Of a stretch of 5,156 bases of DNA, positions 1 to 5,156 are shown one piece after another. Source of the DNA: Pseudomonadota bacterium (lineage in GTDB: Bacteria; Desulfobacterota; Desulfovibrionia; Desulfovibrionales; Desulfovibrionaceae); NCBI GenBank assembly GCA_023453335.1, contig JAEXTU010000395.1, positions 1-5,156 on the forward strand, given 5' to 3'. A program made the position numbers and the translations under genes. Each line of letters opens with the position of its first letter. Positions within the stretch are counted from its first letter, which is position 1. Under the pieces are notes generated by a model, which worked only from the letters and a program-made list of their open reading frames with translations, did not search any database and was not told where the DNA came from.

Positions 1-951
1 GATGAAACGGGTGCCCCAATAGTACTGCCCCAGGAAGCTGGCCGCGGCCTCGGGCCCCTCCTCCAGGCCCAGGCCGGGCCAGAAGAAGGCGGCCTTGTCC
101 AGGAGCCGGCCCTGGCGCACGAAGAGCACGGCCAGGGCCAGGCCCTGCTCCGAGGCGGCCAGGGCCACCGCGTCCAGGTCGCCGCTGCCGGGCAGCACCG
201 CGGCCTGGCGCTCCACCGTGGCCCGCAGGGCCCTCAGCTGGTCGCGCAGCCGGGCGGCCTCCTCGTAGCGCATCTCCTCCGAGGCCTGGCGCATCTCGGC
301 CTCGATCTGGCGGCCCAGGTCAGCACTGCGGCCGGTGAGGAACTGCTCCACCCGGCGCACCAGGGCCGCGTACTCCTTTCGGGACACGGGCAGCACGCAG
401 GGGCCCAGGCACTGGCCCAGGTGGTGGTAGAGGCAGGGTCGCACCCGGTTGCGGAAGGCCGCGTCGCGGCACTTGCGCAGGGGAAAGACCTTGCCCAGGA
501 GCTTCCAGGTTTCCCGGGCGGCCAGGGCCGAGGTGAAGGGGCCGAAATAGGTCGAGCCGTCCCGCACCACCCGGCGGGTCATGGTCAGGCGCGGCCACTC
601 GTCGGCCTTGGAGAGCTTGAAGAGCACGTAGCTCTTGTCGTCGCGCAGGGTGATGTTGAAGCGGGGCCGGTGCTTCTTGATGAGGCTGTTCTCCAGGAGC
701 AGGGCCTCCTTCTCGGTGGCCGTGCCCAACACGTCCACGGCCCGCACCCGGGACACCAGCAGCCGGGTCTTGGGGGTCAGGCGCCCCTCGCCCCGGAAAT
801 AGGAGGCCAGGCGCTTGCGCAGGTCCTTGGCCTTGCCCACGTAGAGGATGCGGCCGCCGGCGTCCTTCATGAGGTAGACCCCGGGCGCTGCGGGGTAGTC
901 GGCCGGGGTGAAGGAGAGCATCGTTCGGCGGTCCGGGTCCGGGAAGTTCAT
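1..951 (-). CDS. uvrC: UvrABC excinuclease subunit C, N-terminal 317 residues (3' end cut by window edge)
   Basis: UvrC makes both incisions flanking a DNA lesion during nucleotide excision repair, acting in the cytoplasm with UvrA and UvrB. The reading frame is open for 317 codons from an ATG at 951. An N-terminal GIY-YIG nuclease domain (about residues 20-100) shows GVY at 24-26, YVGKAKDLRKRL from Y37, and the glutamate and asparagine E87 and N99, spaced as in characterised UvrC proteins. C161, C173, C181 and C185 have the same spacing as the four cysteines reported to hold an iron-sulfur cluster in E. coli UvrC. A UVR motif that contacts UvrB lies at about 207-242 (EEMRYEEAARLRDQL). Full-length UvrC is about 600 residues, so the second nuclease domain and helix-hairpin-helix region lie outside the window. 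The start is supported by AAGGAG (minus strand, 969-964), although its 12-nt spacing is long. An in-frame ATG at 921 is a weaker alternative. Transcription is divergent from the porin genes. Confidence 0.96.
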   Translation of the reverse strand, partial: MNFPDPDRRTMLSFTPADYPAAPGVYLMKDAGGRILYVGKAKDLRKRLASYFRGEGRLTPKTRLLVSRVRAVDVLGTATEKEALLLENSLIKKHRPRFNITLRDDKSYVLFKLSKADEWPRLTMTRRVVRDGSTYFGPFTSALAARETWKLLGKVFPLRKCRDAAFRNRVRPCLYHHLGQCLGPCVLPVSRKEYAALVRRVEQFLTGRSADLGRQIEAEMRQASEEMRYEEAARLRDQLRALRATVERQAAVLPGSGDLDAVALAASEQGLALAVLFVRQGRLLDKAAFFWPGLGLEEGPEAAASFLGQYYWGTRFI

Positions 952-967
952 GCCCCTGCCCTACTCC

Positions 968-1038
968 TTTTTTGCGATCTGCGCCACAGCATTTCAATAA
1001 ATTGTTATATTACATATAATTAGGCAGATCGCGAAAAA
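968..1038. repeat. Inverted repeat flanking an AT-rich core, in the uvrC/porin divergent intergenic region
   Basis: The left arm TTTTTTGCGATCTGC (968-982) and right arm GCAGATCGCGAAAAA (1024-1038) are reverse complements at 14 of 15 positions, separated by 41 bp. The gap is AT-rich and holds a smaller palindrome, TTATAT-TAC-ATATAA (1005-1019). Read on the minus strand, the gap contains a TATAAC hexamer (1009-1004) that could be a uvrC -10 element, but I see no matching -35. On that strand the left arm abuts and slightly overlaps the uvrC Shine-Dalgarno sequence. The repeat could therefore be a paired operator, or a leader hairpin in uvrC mRNA. The repeat itself is directly visible; any function is inference. 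Confidence 0.6.
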
Positions 1039-1102
1039 GAAAATAAAAATTTTGAACCGTAAAAAAATTTTTACCGACGTCATTTTTTTGCACCAAATTG
1101 TC

Positions 1103-1132
1103 TTGATTTCGCCATAAGACTTGGCATAGATT
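1103..1132 (+). promoter_or_regulatory. Candidate sigma-70-type promoter for the first porin gene
   Basis: TTGATT (1103-1108) and TAGATT (1127-1132) are separated by 18 bp, each matching the sigma-70 consensus at four of six positions. Transcription would start near 1138-1140, about 85 nt before the ATG at 1224 and right at the base of the leader hairpin at 1139. The upstream stretch 1034-1090 is full of A- and T-tracts and could act as an UP element or curved DNA. Support comes from the second porin gene, where a TAG-containing candidate -10 sits a similar 13 bp before the equivalent hairpin (12 bp here). No TSS data are available and other hexamer pairs are possible. Confidence 0.4.
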
Positions 1133-1138
1133 CCAACC

Positions 1139-1161
1139 GGACCGGGGCGCAATCTCGGTCC
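1139..1161 (+). promoter_or_regulatory. 5'-leader hairpin of the first porin mRNA
   Basis: A perfect 6-bp stem (GGACCG 1139-1144 with CGGTCC 1156-1161) encloses the 11-nt loop GGGCGCAATCT. It would lie at or near the 5' end of the transcript. No T-run follows, so it is not a terminator. The second porin gene has a similar hairpin with a different stem but the same GGCGCAA in its loop. 5'-terminal stem-loops stabilise the long-lived ompA mRNA of E. coli, and a similar role is a reasonable guess here. The 3' arm can instead pair further downstream (1154-1159 with 1176-1181). Confidence 0.45.
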
Positions 1162-1210
1162 TGGGCATCGGGAGTACCGAGATGACGGACTTGGACTACA
1201 CCCCAAAGAA

Positions 1211-1220
1211 GGAAGGAGAG
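1211..1220 (+). promoter_or_regulatory. Ribosome binding site that fixes the first porin start
   Basis: GGAAGGAGAG contains a perfect AAGGAG (1213-1218), 5 nt before the ATG at 1224. An in-frame ATG at 1182 lacks such a site and would put 14 charged, non-hydrophobic residues in front of an otherwise perfect signal peptide, so 1224 is the start. Confidence 0.85.
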
Positions 1221-1223
1221 GAC

Positions 1224-2675
1224 ATGAAACGTTTCCTCGTTCTGGCTCTTCTCGCCGCCTTCGTGCTGGGCGCCGGCGTTGCCAACGCGGCCACCACTCT
1301 GAAGACCTCCGGTGAGATGACCTTCAACTACGGCTGGTGGGACAACACCAACTTCTTCTCCACCAACACCGACAAATCCAACGAAGACGACCTGATGGCC
1401 TCCCAGCGCTTCCGCGCCTACTTCGACTGGTCCGCCAGCGAAGCCCTGCGCGGCGTGTTCGGCATCGAGTTCGGCACCGCGATCTGGGGCAACCAGGCCA
1501 CCGGCGCCGACCTGGACGGTGACGAGCGGGCCATCGAAGTGAAGCATGCCTACATGGACTTCACCGTGCCCAACACCGGCCTGATGGTGCGCATGGGCCT
1601 GCAGCCCATCGCCCTGCCCGGCAACTTCGGCTCCCCGATCCTGGACGTGGATGACACCGGCATCCTGCTCCAGTACAAGTTCAACGACATGATTTCCGCG
1701 GCGTTCGGTTGGTTCCGGCTGTACAACAAGAACACCGGTGACAACAACGCCATCAGCAACGTGAAGGGCGCGAAGAACGACGAAGTCGACGCCTTCGCCC
1801 TGCTGCTGCCCATCAAGGGCGACGGCTTCACCGTCACCCCCTGGGCCGCCTACGCCCTGCACGGCGCCAACGCCACCGACGCCGGCGCTGGCGGCGCCCT
1901 GTCCGCTGGCCTGATCCCGGTCAACGCCTCCGCCCCCGTGGCTGACGAGCTGACCGTGTGGTGGGCTGGCACCTCCATCAAGGTTGACGCGTTCAACCCC
2001 TTCGTGCTCATGGCTGACGTGTTCTACGGCAAGCAGGACGGCTCCAACAACTCGCGCAACGACCGCGAGGGCTGGATGTTCGACCTGGCCGTGGACTACA
2101 AGATGGACAAGGTCACCCCCGAGCTGTTCTACATGTACTCCACCGGTGACGATGACGACATCTCCAACGGTTCCGAGCGCATGCCCACCATCAACAACGA
2201 GTCCAAGTTCACCGGCAACGCCTTCGGTGGCAACGTGAGCTTCACCTCCTTCGGCTTCGGCGGCTCCCAGGCCAACCTGTCCGACTACGACGCCGTCCTG
2301 GATCCCACCGGCACCTCCGGCATCTGGGTCCTCGGCGCCAAGCTGAAGGACTTCTCCTTCGTGGAAGGCCTGAAGCACACCCTGACCGTGGCCTACGGCA
2401 AGGGCACCAACGACTCCGACGGCGTCAAGAAGGGCGTCACCGGCGCCGGCATCACCGAGAAGGACAGCTTCTGGGAAGTGGACTTCGACCATCAGTACTC
2501 CATCTACGAGAACCTGACCGCCTACATCGAGATGGGCTACGTGAACCTGGACATGGACGCGGACACCTGGAACAAGGGTGGCTCCGCCCGCAACCCCTTC
2601 AGCGCCTCCAAGCTGAACGTGGACGACATGACCGCGGCCTGGAAGCTGGCCATGTGCCTGAAGTACAAGTTCTAA
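1224..2675 (+). CDS. Desulfovibrio-type outer membrane homotrimeric porin, copy 1
   Basis: A 483-residue precursor of a beta-barrel porin, which would form trimeric, passive diffusion channels for small hydrophilic solutes in the outer membrane. The signal peptide has KR at 2-3, a Leu/Ala-rich core and a signal peptidase I site after A22 (ANA|ATT), leaving a mature protein of roughly 50 kDa. The body alternates short aromatic-rich strands with Gly/Asn/Asp-rich loops and ends in KYKF, with the terminal phenylalanine expected of a BAM-recognised barrel. No hydrophobic helices follow the signal. Acidic loops are prominent: DLDGDER (96-102) and TGDDDD (307-312). C478 near the C-terminus is unusual for a porin; the paralogue has Asn there. 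Codon use is strongly biased, suggesting high expression. The gene is monocistronic by context, with its own leader and terminator, and is paralogous to the next gene, aligning without gaps for about 320 residues. Substrate preference cannot be read from the sequence. Confidence 0.9.
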   Translation: MKRFLVLALLAAFVLGAGVANAATTLKTSGEMTFNYGWWDNTNFFSTNTDKSNEDDLMASQRFRAYFDWSASEALRGVFGIEFGTAIWGNQATGADLDGDERAIEVKHAYMDFTVPNTGLMVRMGLQPIALPGNFGSPILDVDDTGILLQYKFNDMISAAFGWFRLYNKNTGDNNAISNVKGAKNDEVDAFALLLPIKGDGFTVTPWAAYALHGANATDAGAGGALSAGLIPVNASAPVADELTVWWAGTSIKVDAFNPFVLMADVFYGKQDGSNNSRNDREGWMFDLAVDYKMDKVTPELFYMYSTGDDDDISNGSERMPTINNESKFTGNAFGGNVSFTSFGFGGSQANLSDYDAVLDPTGTSGIWVLGAKLKDFSFVEGLKHTLTVAYGKGTNDSDGVKKGVTGAGITEKDSFWEVDFDHQYSIYENLTAYIEMGYVNLDMDADTWNKGGSARNPFSASKLNVDDMTAAWKLAMCLKYKF

Positions 2676-2703
2676 GTCCGGTTTTCTCCTGATGCCATCC
2701 TGC

Positions 2704-2733
2704 GACCGGGGCCTTCGGGCCCCGGTCTTTTTT
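2704..2733 (+). terminator. Intrinsic terminator of the first porin gene
   Basis: A perfect 10-bp GC-rich stem (GACCGGGGCC with GGCCCCGGTC) closes a TTCG tetraloop in the especially stable C(UUCG)G context and is followed at once by six T. It lies 28 bp after the TAA stop. It should largely separate expression of the first porin from the second. Confidence 0.95.
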
Positions 2734-2792
2734 GTGCAAAATTCCGGGGGATAATTTTTTATACCTCCCGTCAAATTTACGTCTTCCGGCCC

Positions 2793-2821
2793 TTGAATTT
2801 TTTTACCCAATCACGTAGTTG
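2793..2821 (+). promoter_or_regulatory. Candidate promoter of the second porin gene
   Basis: TTGAAT (2793-2798) is a fair -35 match. After 17 bp comes TAGTTG (2816-2821), a poor -10. The assignment rests mainly on position: the TAG lies 13 bp before a leader hairpin (12 bp in the first porin gene), and a strong terminator upstream makes a separate promoter likely. A GATAAT hexamer at 2750-2755 is a better -10 match but has no -35 at a suitable distance. Confidence 0.3.
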
Positions 2822-2828
2822 TCACCTT

Positions 2829-2850
2829 GGCCGCGGCGCAAAATGCGGCC
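2829..2850 (+). promoter_or_regulatory. 5'-leader hairpin of the second porin mRNA
   Basis: A perfect 6-bp stem (GGCCGC 2829-2834 with GCGGCC 2845-2850) encloses the 10-nt loop GGCGCAAAAT. The layout matches the first porin leader hairpin: same stem length, similar loop size and GGCGCAA shared in the loop, while the stem sequence differs. Only three T follow, so it is a poor terminator. It ends 49 nt before the ATG, leaving the ribosome binding site free. A role in mRNA stability or as a target for an RNA or protein regulator is inference. Confidence 0.45.
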
Positions 2851-2884
2851 TTTGGCGTTAGGCAAGCGGGAACCACTATCAAGC

Positions 2885-2897
2885 AAGGAAGGAAGGG
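2885..2897 (+). promoter_or_regulatory. Purine-rich ribosome binding site that fixes the second porin start
   Basis: The stretch AAGGAAGGAAGGG gives several Shine-Dalgarno registers; AAGGA at 2889-2893 is 6 nt from the ATG at 2900. Together with the signal peptide that begins there, this selects 2900 over an in-frame TTG at 2819, which would add 27 hydrophilic residues and overlap the leader hairpin. Confidence 0.8.
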
Positions 2898-2899
2898 AC

Positions 2900-4324
2900 A
2901 TGAAGAAATTTCTTATGTTCGCGCTGCTGGCGGCCTTTGTGCTGAGCGCGGCCGCCGCCTCCGCGGCGACCACGCTGAAGACCAGCGGCCAGATGGACTA
3001 CGCCTTCGGCTGGACCGACAACACCAACTTCTTCTCCACCAACGACGACAAGGCCAACGAGGACGACCTGATGGCGTCCCAGCGCCTGCGCGCCTGGTTC
3101 GACTGGTCCGCCAGCGAAGCCCTGCGCGGCGTGTTCGGCATCGAGTTCGGCACCGCGATCTGGGGCAACCAGGCCACCGGCGCCGACCTGGACGGCGACG
3201 AGCGGGCCATCGAAGTGAAGCACGCCTACATGGACTTCACCGTGCCCAACACCGCCCTGATGGTGCGCATGGGCCTGCAGCCCATCGCCCTGCCGAACCA
3301 GTTCGGCTCGCCCATCTTCGACTACGACGTGCCCGGCATCCTGCTCCAGTACAAGTTCAACGACATGGTTTCCGGCGCCCTCGCCTGGATGCGCCTGGGC
3401 AACCAGAACACCGGCACGAACAACGCCATCAGCAACGTGAAGGGCGCCAAGAACGACGAAGTCGACGCCTTCGCGCTGATGCTGCCCATCAAGGGCACCG
3501 GCTTCGAGTTCACCCCCTGGGGTGCGTACGCGCTGCACGGCGCCAACGCCACCCAGGCCGGCGCCGGCGGCGCGCTGGCCGGCGGCCTGGTGGCCACCAA
3601 CGCCTCCGCCCCCATCGCCGACAACCTGGACGTGTTCTGGGTCGGCGGCTCCTTCAAGCTGACCGCCTTCGCCCCCTTCGAGGTCATGGCTGACCTGATC
3701 TACGGCAAGCAGGACGGCTCCAACAACTCCCGCAACGACCGCGAGGGTTGGTTCTTCGACCTGGGCGTGAACTACAAGATGGACAAGGTCACCCCCGGTA
3801 TCTTCTTCATGTACTCCACCGGTGACGACGACGACCCGTCCAACGGTTCCGAGCGCATTCCCACCGTGGGCGCCAACGTGTTCTTCACCTCCTTCGGCTT
3901 TGCCGGCGCCACCGGCATCCTGGACGAGGGTCCTGGCTTCGCCGACCGCGAGCTGTCTTCCGACGGCACCGAGGGCATGTGGGTCCTGGGTGGTCAGCTG
4001 GCTGACTTCTCCTTCCTGAAGGACCTGACCCATGTCGTGCGCGTGGCCTACGGCCAGGGCACTGCCGATGCCGACATCGTGAAGAGCCGCGGCATCGTCC
4101 AGACCCTGACCGAGAAGGACAGCTTCTGGGAAGTGAACTTCGACAGCGCCTACTCCATCTACGAGAACCTGACCGCCTACATCGAGACCGGCTACATCAA
4201 CCTGGACCTGGACGACGCCGTCTGGAATTCCAAGTACGGCCGTTCCACCGGTGTCTACGCCGCCACTGCGGACAAGACCACTGCCGCCTGGAAGCTGGCT
4301 GTCAACCTGACCTACAAGTTCTAG
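2900..4324 (+). CDS. Desulfovibrio-type outer membrane homotrimeric porin, copy 2
   Basis: A 474-residue precursor, paralogous to the preceding gene and likewise predicted to form a trimeric outer-membrane diffusion pore. The signal peptide starts MKKF and is cut after A22 (ASA|ATT), the same position as in copy 1. It ends in TYKF with the C-terminal phenylalanine of outer-membrane barrels. Numbering matches copy 1 up to R319, so the acidic loops DLDGDER (96-102) and GDDDD (308-312) fall at the same positions. Copy 2 then lacks about 11 residues that copy 1 has after residue 322, and the following loop is unrelated. Similarity returns at TEKDSFWEV and YSIYENLTAYIE. Those shared segments are probably barrel strands and the variable ones surface loops, so the two pores may differ in selectivity or exposed epitopes. 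The gene has its own leader and terminator. A 197-bp block nearly identical to copy 1 points to gene conversion. The solute is unknown. Confidence 0.9.
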   Translation: MKKFLMFALLAAFVLSAAAASAATTLKTSGQMDYAFGWTDNTNFFSTNDDKANEDDLMASQRLRAWFDWSASEALRGVFGIEFGTAIWGNQATGADLDGDERAIEVKHAYMDFTVPNTALMVRMGLQPIALPNQFGSPIFDYDVPGILLQYKFNDMVSGALAWMRLGNQNTGTNNAISNVKGAKNDEVDAFALMLPIKGTGFEFTPWGAYALHGANATQAGAGGALAGGLVATNASAPIADNLDVFWVGGSFKLTAFAPFEVMADLIYGKQDGSNNSRNDREGWFFDLGVNYKMDKVTPGIFFMYSTGDDDDPSNGSERIPTVGANVFFTSFGFAGATGILDEGPGFADRELSSDGTEGMWVLGGQLADFSFLKDLTHVVRVAYGQGTADADIVKSRGIVQTLTEKDSFWEVNFDSAYSIYENLTAYIETGYINLDLDDAVWNSKYGRSTGVYAATADKTTAAWKLAVNLTYKF

Positions 4325-4357
4325 TACCCTGCGTTCCCGCGCAGTCTGACGCCTCCC

Positions 4358-4388
4358 GGCCGGGGCCGGCGGGCCCCGGCCTTTTTTT
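4358..4388 (+). terminator. Intrinsic terminator of the second porin gene
   Basis: A perfect 10-bp stem (GGCCGGGGCC with GGCCCCGGCC), loop GGCG and seven T, 33 bp after the TAG stop. The inner eight stem pairs are identical to those of the first porin terminator. It should insulate hisD from heavy porin transcription. Confidence 0.95.
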
Positions 4389-4418
4389 GTGGTGCGGGCC
4401 GCCGCCCCGCGCCCCGGC

Positions 4419-4447
4419 TCGACATTCGCCCCGCCTTTCTTTAGAAC
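4419..4447 (+). promoter_or_regulatory. Candidate sigma-70 promoter for hisD
   Basis: TCGACA (4419-4424, five of six consensus matches) and TAGAAC (4442-4447, four of six) are separated by the optimal 17 bp. Transcription would start near 4454, giving a leader of about 40 nt. The position directly after a strong terminator makes a promoter here necessary if hisD is expressed efficiently. No operator is recognisable. Confidence 0.45.
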
Positions 4448-4452
4448 CACTC

Positions 4453-4476
4453 CCGGCGGACGGCACAAGCCGCCGG
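4453..4476 (+). promoter_or_regulatory. Leader hairpin in front of the hisD ribosome binding site
   Basis: CCGGCGG (4453-4459) and CCGCCGG (4470-4476) form a perfect 7-bp GC stem with a 10-nt loop, ACGGCACAAG. It ends 5 nt before AAGGAG (4482-4487). It has no T-run and no run of His codons, so it is neither a terminator nor a classical his attenuator. It could affect translation or mRNA stability, or be incidental in GC-rich DNA. Confidence 0.35.
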
Positions 4477-4492
4477 CCCCGAAGGAGTTTCC

Positions 4493-5156
4493 ATGCCCTG
4501 CCGAAAAATCGACTACGCCGGCCCCCAGGACCGGGAGGCCCTGCGCGCCTGGCTGCGCCGCCGGGAAAACCCCGGAGACAGCGTGGACGCACTGGTCCAG
4601 GAGATCCTGGACGCGGTGCGCGAACGCGGCGACGCCGCCCTGGTGGACTACACCCGGCGCTTCGACTGCCCGGACTTCACCCCGGACATGCTCCGCCTGC
4701 CCCAGGACGTAATCGCCGGCGCCGCCTCCCAGGTTCCGGCCGAGGACCTGGCCATCCTGGCCGAGGCCGCCGGGCGCATCCGGGACTTCCACGAGCGGCA
4801 GCGCGAGAACTCCTGGTTCGCCAGCGAGCCCGACGGCACCCTGCTGGGCCAGATGGTGGTGCCCGTGGACCGGGTGGGCTTGTACGTGCCTGGCGGCCAG
4901 GGCGGCCAGACCCCCCTGGTCTCCAGCCTGCTCATGAACGCCATTCCGGCCCAGGTGGCCGGCGTGCCCCAGATCGCGGTGGTTTCCCCCCCGCGACCGG
5001 ACGGTACCCTGAACCCGCTCATCCCGGCCACCGCGCACCTGCTGGGCATCACCGAGGTCTATTGCCTGGGCAGCGCCTGGGCGGTGGGGGCCCTGGCCTT
5101 TGGTACCCCCACGGTGCCCGCGGTGGACGTCATCGCCGGCCCGGGCAACATCTTCG
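4493..5156 (+). CDS. hisD: Histidinol dehydrogenase, N-terminal 221 residues (3' end cut by window edge)
   Basis: HisD is a cytoplasmic, zinc-dependent enzyme that oxidises L-histidinol to L-histidine via histidinal, using two NAD+. Family hallmarks visible are RVGLYVPGG (127-135), LLMNAIPAQVAGV, and AGPGN (215-219), where Y131 and N219 correspond to known NAD-contacting residues of the E. coli enzyme. Zinc ligands and catalytic Glu/His residues lie in the missing second half (full length about 430 residues). The ATG at 4493 is preceded by AAGGAG at 4482-4487, 5 nt away. Two oddities: a tandem GGQGGQ after the PG of the hallmark, encoded by a 9-bp direct repeat GGCGGCCAG (about 4892-4909), and W196 where most family members have Gln in GAQAIAAL. 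Other his genes are not seen here. The preceding porin terminator suggests that hisD starts its own transcript. Confidence 0.95.
   Translation, partial: MPCRKIDYAGPQDREALRAWLRRRENPGDSVDALVQEILDAVRERGDAALVDYTRRFDCPDFTPDMLRLPQDVIAGAASQVPAEDLAILAEAAGRIRDFHERQRENSWFASEPDGTLLGQMVVPVDRVGLYVPGGQGGQTPLVSSLLMNAIPAQVAGVPQIAVVSPPRPDGTLNPLIPATAHLLGITEVYCLGSAWAVGALAFGTPTVPAVDVIAGPGNIF

Noticed and set aside
421..1023. Plus-strand open frame of 200 codons over uvrC
   Set aside because: It overlaps a clear UvrC with conserved motifs on the opposite strand, and its product has no recognisable features.
1121..1137. Possible sigma-54 promoter around TTGGCA
   Set aside because: The -24-like TGGCA is present, but the GC expected 12 bp further on is replaced by AA, so the -12 element is missing.
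994..1206. 70-codon minus-strand frame with a hydrophobic C-terminal half
   Set aside because: The hydrophobic stretch only reflects translation of the AT-rich intergenic island; there is no good ribosome binding site, and it crosses the porin promoter and leader.
1080..2810. 576-codon open frame antisense to the first porin
   Set aside because: It mirrors a strongly C-biased coding strand, is Gly/Val/His-rich with no recognisable domain, and runs through the terminator. The porin on the other strand has a signal peptide, a ribosome binding site and a terminator.
2819..2899. Upstream TTG start extending the second porin by 27 residues
   Set aside because: The extension is basic and hydrophilic, would bury the signal peptide, and overlaps the leader hairpin. 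The ATG at 2900 has the better ribosome binding site.
1224..4324. The tandem porin pair as a mobile or repeat element
   Set aside because: No transposase, terminal inverted repeats or target-site duplications are visible. Ordinary tandem gene duplication explains the arrangement.
2879..5038. 719-codon open frame antisense to the second porin and hisD
   Set aside because: Same composition artefact: it crosses two genes and a terminator, and shows no family resemblance or convincing start. Its similarity to the other antisense frame only reflects the porin duplication.

Overview
The window is GC-rich and gene-dense. It looks like chromosomal DNA from a Desulfovibrio-type sulfate reducer (order Desulfovibrionales). 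The main reason is the pair of central genes, whose products resemble the major trimeric porins of that group. The flanking housekeeping genes fit but are less diagnostic. This placement rests on recalled family knowledge, not a database search.

Layout: (1) 1-951, minus strand, is the N-terminal half of uvrC (nucleotide excision repair), running off the left edge. (2) 952-1223 is a divergent intergenic region with a strongly AT-rich core, a long-armed inverted repeat, a candidate porin promoter and leader hairpins. (3) 1224-2675, plus strand, is the first porin gene, closed by a textbook intrinsic terminator (2704-2733). (4) 2734-2899 is a second promoter/leader region. (5) 2900-4324, plus strand, is a paralogous second porin gene with its own, nearly identical terminator (4358-4388). 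(6) 4389-4492 holds a candidate promoter and a leader hairpin. (7) 4493-5156, plus strand, is the N-terminal half of hisD (last two steps of histidine synthesis), running off the right edge.

The genes do not form one pathway. The two porins are a tandem duplication inserted between unrelated housekeeping genes, and each copy keeps its own promoter region, leader and terminator. They can therefore be expressed separately, as expected for alternative or co-expressed outer-membrane pores. Their codon choice is strongly biased (mostly C-ending AAC, GAC, ACC, TCC plus CTG), which suggests very high expression. The two copies are patchily similar: a 197-bp block differs at only 3 positions while flanking codons show many synonymous changes, which suggests gene conversion.

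No mobile element, CRISPR array, tRNA or rRNA is visible, and I found no clearly new multi-gene system. The observations most worth following up are the mosaic porin pair, the matching 5'-leader hairpins of the two porin genes, the inverted repeat around the AT-rich island, and two sequence peculiarities in HisD.
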